Below, one piece after another: positions 59,269-64,000 of a stretch of 64,000 bases of DNA. The notes below the pieces were generated by a model, which saw only the letters and a program-made list of their open reading frames with translations, ran no database searches and was not told the DNA's origin. Source of the DNA: Clostridium hydrogeniformans DSM 21757 (GTDB lineage: Bacteria; Bacillota; Clostridia; Clostridiales; Clostridiaceae). The position numbers and the translations under genes were made by a program. The DNA lies in the NCBI RefSeq assembly GCF_000686705.1, contig NZ_KK366004.1, positions 430,364 to 494,363 on the forward strand, in the 5' to 3' direction. Each line of letters opens with the position of its first letter. Within the stretch, counting starts at the first letter, position 1.

Positions 59269-60567
59269 ATGGATAATAAGAAAAAATTAGGTTTTTGGAG
59301 TATTGTACTTTTAGGGATAAATGCAATTATAGGATCGGGTATATTTTTATTACCTAATCAAGCTATGATGTTAATAGGACCAGCAAGTATGCTAGTAATA
59401 GTATTTGATATGTTACTTGTTGTTAGTATTGCAATGTGTTTTGCAGAAGTGGGAGGAATGTTTAAGAAAAATGGTGGACCTTATGTTTATGCTAAGGAAG
59501 CCTTTGGTGATTTTATAGGATTTGAAGTGGGATTTATGAAATGGGCCATAAGTATAATAGCTTGGGCAGCTATGGCTGTAGCCTTTGCCACAGCTTTAGG
59601 TAAGGTATGGCCAGTAGCCACTGATAAGACAGTAAGTAATGTCATAGTAGTTTGTATTTTACTAGGACTTGGAATAATAAATATATTAGGCGTAAATATA
59701 TCTAAGGCATTAAATAATATAATAACTATGGGGAAATTAATACCTCTTGTAATGTTTGTAGCCATTGGGATATTTTATATAAAGGGAAGTAATTTTACAC
59801 CGATTTTTCCAAGTGGTCAATATGAGGCAGGATCTTTTGGAGCGGCAGCACTTTTAATTTTTTATGCATTTACAGGATTTGAGTCTATAGCAGTAGCTGC
59901 TGAGGATATGGATAATCCAGAAAAAAATGTGCCAAAAGCAATAATAACAGTTATGATAATAGTTTCATTATTTTATTTATTAATACAAGGTGTATCCATA
60001 GGGATATTAGGAGAAGGATTAGCTAAGACTCAAACACCAGTGGCAGATGCAGCAACCTTGTTTTTAGGATCTTTTGGAGGAGCTATAGTTAGTGCGGGTA
60101 CATTAATATCAATAGGTGGAATAAATATAGCAGCATCTTTTATAACTCCAAGAAGTGGAGTAGCTTTAGCAGAAGATGGCTTACTTCCAAAGGTTATAGC
60201 TAAGAAAGGAACTAGGGGAACACCTTATGTTGCTATAATTATAACAGTAGCTTTAGCTATACCGATAGCTTTATCAGGAAGCTTTACAAAGCTTGCAGCT
60301 ATAAGTGTTGTTTCAAGATTTGCTCAATATGTACCAACTTGTCTTTCTGTAATAGTTTTAAGGAAGAAGAGACCAGAGCTTAAAAGCTCATTTAGAGTTC
60401 CTTTTGGTCCAGTAATACCAATAATTGCAGTTGTGGTAAGTGGATGGCTTCTTGTACAATCATCTATGGAAAAAATATTATGGGGACTTGGCGGATTAGT
60501 AATTGGAATACCTATATATTTTATAATGAAAAGTTATAATGAAAAACAAAATAGAACCATAGGATAA
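59269..60567 (+). CDS. APC-family amino acid permease
   Basis: 432 residues from ATG 59269 (GGGGGAAAGGAG upstream; a TTG at 59248 is less likely). About 12 transmembrane helices; the first contains GINAIIGSGIFLLPNQA, the unwound substrate-binding segment of APC transporters, and FYAFTGFESIAVAAEDMDNPEKNVPKA is the family signature. It probably imports an amino acid or gamma-glutamyl derivative used by its neighbours. 28 bases after the hydrolase gene. Confidence 0.9.
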   Translation: MDNKKKLGFWSIVLLGINAIIGSGIFLLPNQAMMLIGPASMLVIVFDMLLVVSIAMCFAEVGGMFKKNGGPYVYAKEAFGDFIGFEVGFMKWAISIIAWAAMAVAFATALGKVWPVATDKTVSNVIVVCILLGLGIINILGVNISKALNNIITMGKLIPLVMFVAIGIFYIKGSNFTPIFPSGQYEAGSFGAAALLIFYAFTGFESIAVAAEDMDNPEKNVPKAIITVMIIVSLFYLLIQGVSIGILGEGLAKTQTPVADAATLFLGSFGGAIVSAGTLISIGGINIAASFITPRSGVALAEDGLLPKVIAKKGTRGTPYVAIIITVALAIPIALSGSFTKLAAISVVSRFAQYVPTCLSVIVLRKKRPELKSSFRVPFGPVIPIIAVVVSGWLLVQSSMEKILWGLGGLVIGIPIYFIMKSYNEKQNRTIG

Positions 60568-60594
60568 AGCAAGAGATTAGAAAGGAGAGGTACT

Positions 60595-61869
60595 TTGGAT
60601 AAGAATGGATATATTAAACTTTTAAGGGAAGAGGTTGTACCAGCTTTAGGATGCACAGAGCCTATAGCTATAGCCTATGCCACTTCTAAATGCAAGGATT
60701 TATTAGATGATACAATAGAAAGCATAGAATTATTTTTAAGTGCAAACATAATAAAAAATGCTTTAGGTGTTGGAATCCCTGGGACAGGAATGATAGGGAT
60801 TGATATAGCAGCAGCCTTAGGATATATAGGTGGAGATTCTAAACTAGAGCTTCAGGTATTAAATAAGATTACTAAAGAAGACTTAGAGAAGGCAAAAGCT
60901 ATGGTTAATGAGGGGATAGTAAAGACTACCATAAAGGAAAATTGTGATAAGCTTTATATAGAAGTTCACTGTAAATCTAAAAAGCACTTAGCTAAGGTAA
61001 TTATAAGTGGAAATCATAGCAATATAGTTAAAATAGAACTGGATAATAATATTATTTTAGATAATGAGACTAAAAATGGTAAAAATGAAGAAAAGAATAT
61101 AGAAAGAAAAATTACCATAGATAAAATTTATGATTTTATAACTACAGTAGACTTTCATAGTATTAAATTTCTCTTAGAAGGAGCTGCTATGAATAAGATT
61201 GTATCAGAAGAAGGATTAAAAGGAGACTATGGTCTTAATGTAGGTAAAAAGCTTTTAAACCCTAAAACTTTAGTTTTAGGGGGAGAAACACTACAAAATA
61301 AAATTGTAGCTAGTACTGCTGCAGCATCTGATGCTAGAATGTCTGGATGTACTATGTCCATAATGACTACAGCAGGAAGTGGAAATCAAGGCATAACTGC
61401 TACAGTACCTTCTGTTATTTTAAGTGAGGAATTAGGTAAGAGTGATGAAGATTTAGCAAGAGCTTTAGCCCTTAGCAACCTTGTAACTATACATGTTAAA
61501 TCCTTTATTGGAAGATTATCACCCTTATGTGGTGCTGGTATAGCAGCCTCAATAGGGTCATGTACAGCTATCACTTATCTTCTGGGTGGGGAACTTAAAA
61601 ACATAAATTATGCTATAAAAAATATGATAGGTGATATTTCAGGAATTATTTGTGATGGGGCAAAAACCACCTGTGCTTTGAAAATTGCTACTGGAATTAA
61701 TGCAGCTATACAATGTGCAACCTTAGCATTAAATGATATAGAGCCAAGAGAAAGTGATGGTATAGTCCATAAGGATGTTGAGGAGACTATAAAGAATTTA
61801 GGTACCCTTGGTATAAGGGGAATGGAAAGTACGGATAAAGTTATCTTAAATATGATGTTAGAAAAATAA
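60595..61869 (+). CDS. UPF0597 family L-cysteine desulfidase / serine dehydratase-like (CyuA/YhaM)
   Basis: 424 residues from TTG 60595 (AAAGGAGAGG six bases upstream). UPF0597/CyuA family with PALGCTEPIAIAYATS at the N-terminus and C-terminal cluster Cys in LCGAGIAASIGSC and IICDGAKTTCALK, consistent with a [4Fe-4S] enzyme like serine dehydratase alpha. The E. coli relative breaks L-cysteine into pyruvate, ammonia and sulfide. Third gene of the sigma-54 unit, ending at a strong terminator. Serine dehydratase activity is an alternative. Confidence 0.85.
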   Translation: MDKNGYIKLLREEVVPALGCTEPIAIAYATSKCKDLLDDTIESIELFLSANIIKNALGVGIPGTGMIGIDIAAALGYIGGDSKLELQVLNKITKEDLEKAKAMVNEGIVKTTIKENCDKLYIEVHCKSKKHLAKVIISGNHSNIVKIELDNNIILDNETKNGKNEEKNIERKITIDKIYDFITTVDFHSIKFLLEGAAMNKIVSEEGLKGDYGLNVGKKLLNPKTLVLGGETLQNKIVASTAAASDARMSGCTMSIMTTAGSGNQGITATVPSVILSEELGKSDEDLARALALSNLVTIHVKSFIGRLSPLCGAGIAASIGSCTAITYLLGGELKNINYAIKNMIGDISGIICDGAKTTCALKIATGINAAIQCATLALNDIEPRESDGIVHKDVEETIKNLGTLGIRGMESTDKVILNMMLEK

Positions 61870-61932
61870 TTAAATGGTTTATTAATGGTGTATGACAAAA
61901 CTTAATTAAAATAGTATTATGGGCTTAAATAT

Positions 61933-61981
61933 AAACAGTAGATAGGTTTGGGTAAAAACAAATTTATCTACTGTTTTTTAT
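61933..61981 (+). terminator. Terminator of the sigma-54 operon
   Basis: An 18-bp stem with two wobbles (61933-61950 with 61959-61976), 8-base loop, T-run. Confidence 0.85.
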
Positions 61982-62021
61982 AAAATATTAGTGAATTTAG
62001 GAAAACCTACTTATTTTAAGA

Positions 62022-62061
62022 TAAAAAAATATTACTGGAGAATTTTGCTTCCAGCAATATT
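62022..62061 (-). terminator. Terminator of the bioY-DUF1284 unit
   Basis: On the minus strand AATATTGCTGGA pairs with TCCAGTAATATT (one wobble), followed by TTTTTTTATC. Confidence 0.8.
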
Positions 62062-62103
62062 TATAGTTTAAATATATAAATAATACAGAAGTAAATATTT
62101 AGG

Positions 62104-62493
62104 CTAACTAAATATTTTTTCTCTGCATATTCCAAGTTTATACCATTCACAACTTTTACAAATACTTTCAAAAACATCAGATGTAATTTCGTCTTTTATA
62201 AATCTTATAGTATCATGAAAGTTATAAATTTTATCAGGCTCTAAATTAAAGAAGGAAATAACCTTATTATCCATAGCCATTATTTTTTCATCAGCAATAC
62301 AGTTAAAATCATTTATTTTGTTAGGACAGCACTTGCATATAGAATCATTATGAGCTTTTAATTGAAATAATATTGAGGAATCTGAATTTAACTCATTATA
62401 AATCTTGTCCATATTTTCAGTAAAAGTTTTATCGTAACCATTTCCTATATATGCTTGAAGGCATAAAAGGTGATGAGCTCTTAGTTTAATCAT
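62104..62493 (-). CDS. DUF1284 Cys-rich protein
   Basis: 129 residues beginning IKLRAHHLLCLQAYIGNGY, the DUF1284 signature. It has a CKCC motif (about residues 53-56) and C..C.....C near the end (ICKSCEWYKLGIC), so a metal or iron-sulfur site is likely. Thirteen bases after bioY on the same strand and in front of a terminator, so it is probably co-expressed with biotin uptake under BirA. Function unknown. Confidence 0.85.
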   Translation of the reverse strand: MIKLRAHHLLCLQAYIGNGYDKTFTENMDKIYNELNSDSSILFQLKAHNDSICKCCPNKINDFNCIADEKIMAMDNKVISFFNLEPDKIYNFHDTIRFIKDEITSDVFESICKSCEWYKLGICREKIFS

Positions 62494-62505
62494 TTACTCT
62501 CTCCT

Positions 62506-63057
62506 TTAGCTTAACTTTAAAGATAGAGATTTTACTAATCTTTTTCTTATTTGGAGTCCTAAGAATGCAGCTAAAAATACCATGACAATGTCCTTAGCTA
62601 TAAAAGGATAGAAACCATATACTAATGCTGTGGATAGAGAAAGATTAGAAATATAAGATAACTGAATAACTCCAAAGGCATAATCTATAAGAACACCTAT
62701 AAATGCTAAGACAAAGAATAATATATTATTCTTTTTTTCAACACCAAAGCCAATTAAGTAACACATAATAGGGAAGCCGATTAAGTAACCACCAGTAGGT
62801 CCTACAATTGCTCCTAGACCACTAGACATTCCAGAAAATACAGGGATACCTATGGCACCTAGTAAAAGGTAAATTATAAGAGATAAAAACCCTAATTTTC
62901 TGCCAAGTATAGTTCCTATTAAGACTACACCGAAAACCTGAAGTGTAATAGGAACAGAAGTAAATGGTAATGGAATAGATATTTGAGATAACACTGCCAT
63001 TATGGCAGCAAAAAGTCCAACTATTATAATTTCATTTAAAGTAAGTTTATTATTCAT
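62506..63057 (-). CDS. bioY: Biotin transporter substrate-binding subunit BioY
   Basis: 183-residue S-component of an ECF transporter with six membrane helices. VFGVVLIGTILGRKLGFLSLIIYLLLGAIGIPVF and GPTGGYLIGFPIMCYLIG are BioY hallmarks. It binds biotin and pairs with the shared EcfAA'T module encoded elsewhere. GGGAGG Shine-Dalgarno. A BirA-type operator overlaps its leader, so biotin represses it. Confidence 0.93.
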   Translation of the reverse strand: MNNKLTLNEIIIVGLFAAIMAVLSQISIPLPFTSVPITLQVFGVVLIGTILGRKLGFLSLIIYLLLGAIGIPVFSGMSSGLGAIVGPTGGYLIGFPIMCYLIGFGVEKKNNILFFVLAFIGVLIDYAFGVIQLSYISNLSLSTALVYGFYPFIAKDIVMVFLAAFLGLQIRKRLVKSLSLKLS

Positions 63058-63069
63058 GTTAATCCTCCC

Positions 63070-63101
63070 ATGTAAACTTTATAATAAAAGTAAGTTTACA
63101 T
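63070..63101. promoter_or_regulatory. BirA-type operator upstream of bioY
   Basis: ATGTAAACTT (63070-63079) is the exact reverse complement of AAGTTTACAT (63092-63101). The TGTAAAC and GTTTACA half-sites are 16 bases apart, matching Firmicute BirA boxes. It lies just downstream of the bioY -10. Confidence 0.85.
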
Positions 63102-63103
63102 TA

Positions 63104-63132
63104 ATTTTATAAAGTTTAAACCATATTGTCAA
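63104..63132 (-). promoter_or_regulatory. Promoter of bioY
   Basis: On the minus strand TTGACA (63127-63132), 17-base spacer, TAAAAT (63104-63109). Confidence 0.75.
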
Positions 63133-63504
63133 CTTAAATTTAAAATGGATTTACAATATAGTTAAGAGGATAATTATTTAAAATTTATATAAAAAAATTA
63201 AAGGAATTATTTAAATTTATATAGAAGTTTCCTATAAGAATATTATTAATAAGGGAAAATAATCATTATAAGAAGAGGATTTATGAAACCTTATAATGGT
63301 TTAAGGGGGGTTACTGACTAATATTGTTGTAAATTTAACAATTATCATTATATGCATAGGGATATAGTAGGATTAATTTTATATAATAATATGAAATTAA
63401 AAAGTATACAAGAAAAAAATACTCTTTTTCTTGTATATATTGATAAAATATGACAATATAATTATATATATAATTTTTAAGATAAAATAGAAGGTGGAGG
63501 ACAA
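63133..63504 (+). other. Divergent spacer between bioY and the propeller sensor gene
   Basis: About 370 AT-rich bases. Besides the bioY control region it holds a hairpin at 63405-63437 and a 12-codon ORF at 63283 (with AGAGGA upstream) that is too short to call. Confidence 0.5.
63405..63437. repeat. Perfect 13-bp inverted repeat
   Basis: TATACAAGAAAAA pairs with TTTTTCTTGTATA around a 7-base loop, upstream of the last gene. No gene ends here on the plus strand, so it is a leader or operator element rather than an obvious terminator. Confidence 0.65.
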
Positions 63505-64000
63505 ATGGGAAAGGCTGTTAGGAAGATAAATAAAGTTCTACTTTTTATATTAATATTTAATTTAATGTTTTCAATTAAGAGTGTAAAAGCTAAACCTATT
63601 AATAAGGACTTTATATTTAATAGAATAACTTTAGAAGATGGTATATCCCAAGGATCCATAGAAGATATTATTCAAGATAGACATGGATATCTTTGGTTTG
63701 GTACTGCAGATGGATTAAATAGATACAATGGATATGAATTTAAGGTGTATAAATATAAAGAGGATGATAATAATAGTCTTACCTCAAGTTATATAGGTGC
63801 CTTAATAGAGGATAAAGAAGGATTCCTATGGGTTGGAACTAACCAAGGATTAAATAGATTAGATACTTATGATGATACCATAAAGAGATTTGTAACTTCT
63901 CATAAAGAAGAAAATAGTATATCTAACAATAATATAATATCTTTGCTAGAGGATAGCAAAGGAAATATATGGATTGGAACTGAGAAGGGATTAAATAAAT
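63505..64000 (+). CDS. Two-component regulator propeller sensor, N-terminal part
   Basis: Partial; runs off the window after 165 codons. ATG 63505 with GGTGGAGGA. A signal peptide or anchor (residues 1-29, LLFILIFNLMFSIKSVKA) precedes Reg_prop repeats with the pattern IIQDRHGYLWFGTADGLNRYNG, LIEDKEGFLWVGTNQGLNRLD and LLEDSKGNIWIGTEKGLNK. Such N-terminal beta-propellers belong to large extracellular sensors ending in Y_Y_Y and a kinase or GGDEF domain. The output domain lies outside. Confidence 0.85.
   Translation, partial: MGKAVRKINKVLLFILIFNLMFSIKSVKAKPINKDFIFNRITLEDGISQGSIEDIIQDRHGYLWFGTADGLNRYNGYEFKVYKYKEDDNNSLTSSYIGALIEDKEGFLWVGTNQGLNRLDTYDDTIKRFVTSHKEENSISNNNIISLLEDSKGNIWIGTEKGLNK

Noticed and set aside
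63283-63321. 12-codon ORF with AGAGGA in the bioY spacer
   Set aside because: Could be a leader peptide, but there is no attenuator or repeated regulatory codon.

Overview
The window is AT-rich, tightly packed, mostly plus-strand DNA from a spore-forming low-GC Firmicute. Gene content and order (gpr-spoIIP-lepA-hemW-hrcA-grpE-dnaK-dnaJ-prmA-rsmE-mtaB, then hinT-rpsU, yqfC-yqfD-pgpH-ybeY-dgkA-cdd-era-recO, then dnaG-rpoD-trmK-nif3) are those of Clostridium sensu stricto. Codon use, the type A RNase P RNA and the accessory genes are compatible with Clostridium perfringens or a close relative; the species is an inference from memory, not a search result.

Positions 1-41600 are essentially the conserved chromosomal backbone. 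They hold DNA uptake and replication (comEC, holA, dnaG), spore germination and engulfment (gpr, two tandem spoIIP copies, yqfC/yqfD, a CotS-like protein), the CIRCE-controlled heat-shock operon, RNA-modification genes, ribosomal proteins S20 and S21, era, a recO that appears to start at CTG, a CcpN-like regulator with pyruvate phosphate dikinase, the vegetative sigma factor, and rnpB. Decay is visible as a yqeY remnant after rpsU.

Positions 41600-52000 are an accessory signalling and surface region. They hold a hybrid sensor whose first kinase module looks dead but whose second, LytS-type, module looks intact, then a response regulator with a SARP-like output domain, then a 1480-residue sortase-anchored CnaB adhesin. 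Two 10-bp direct repeats with an 11-bp period sit just upstream of a -10-like element in front of the adhesin, the layout SARP-family activators use.

Positions 52000-64000 hold an acetyltransferase, a Nudix protein, and a lysine riboswitch with terminator ahead of a lysine permease gene broken by what looks like an 11-bp deletion. Next come a sigma-54 activator and a sigma-54 promoter driving a class I amidotransferase-like hydrolase, an APC permease and a CyuA/YhaM-family desulfidase, a plausible gamma-glutamyl/cysteine catabolic unit. On the minus strand follow bioY behind a BirA-type operator and a Cys-rich DUF1284 gene. The window ends inside a propeller-type sensor gene. No tRNA, rRNA operon, CRISPR, IS element or prophage was seen.
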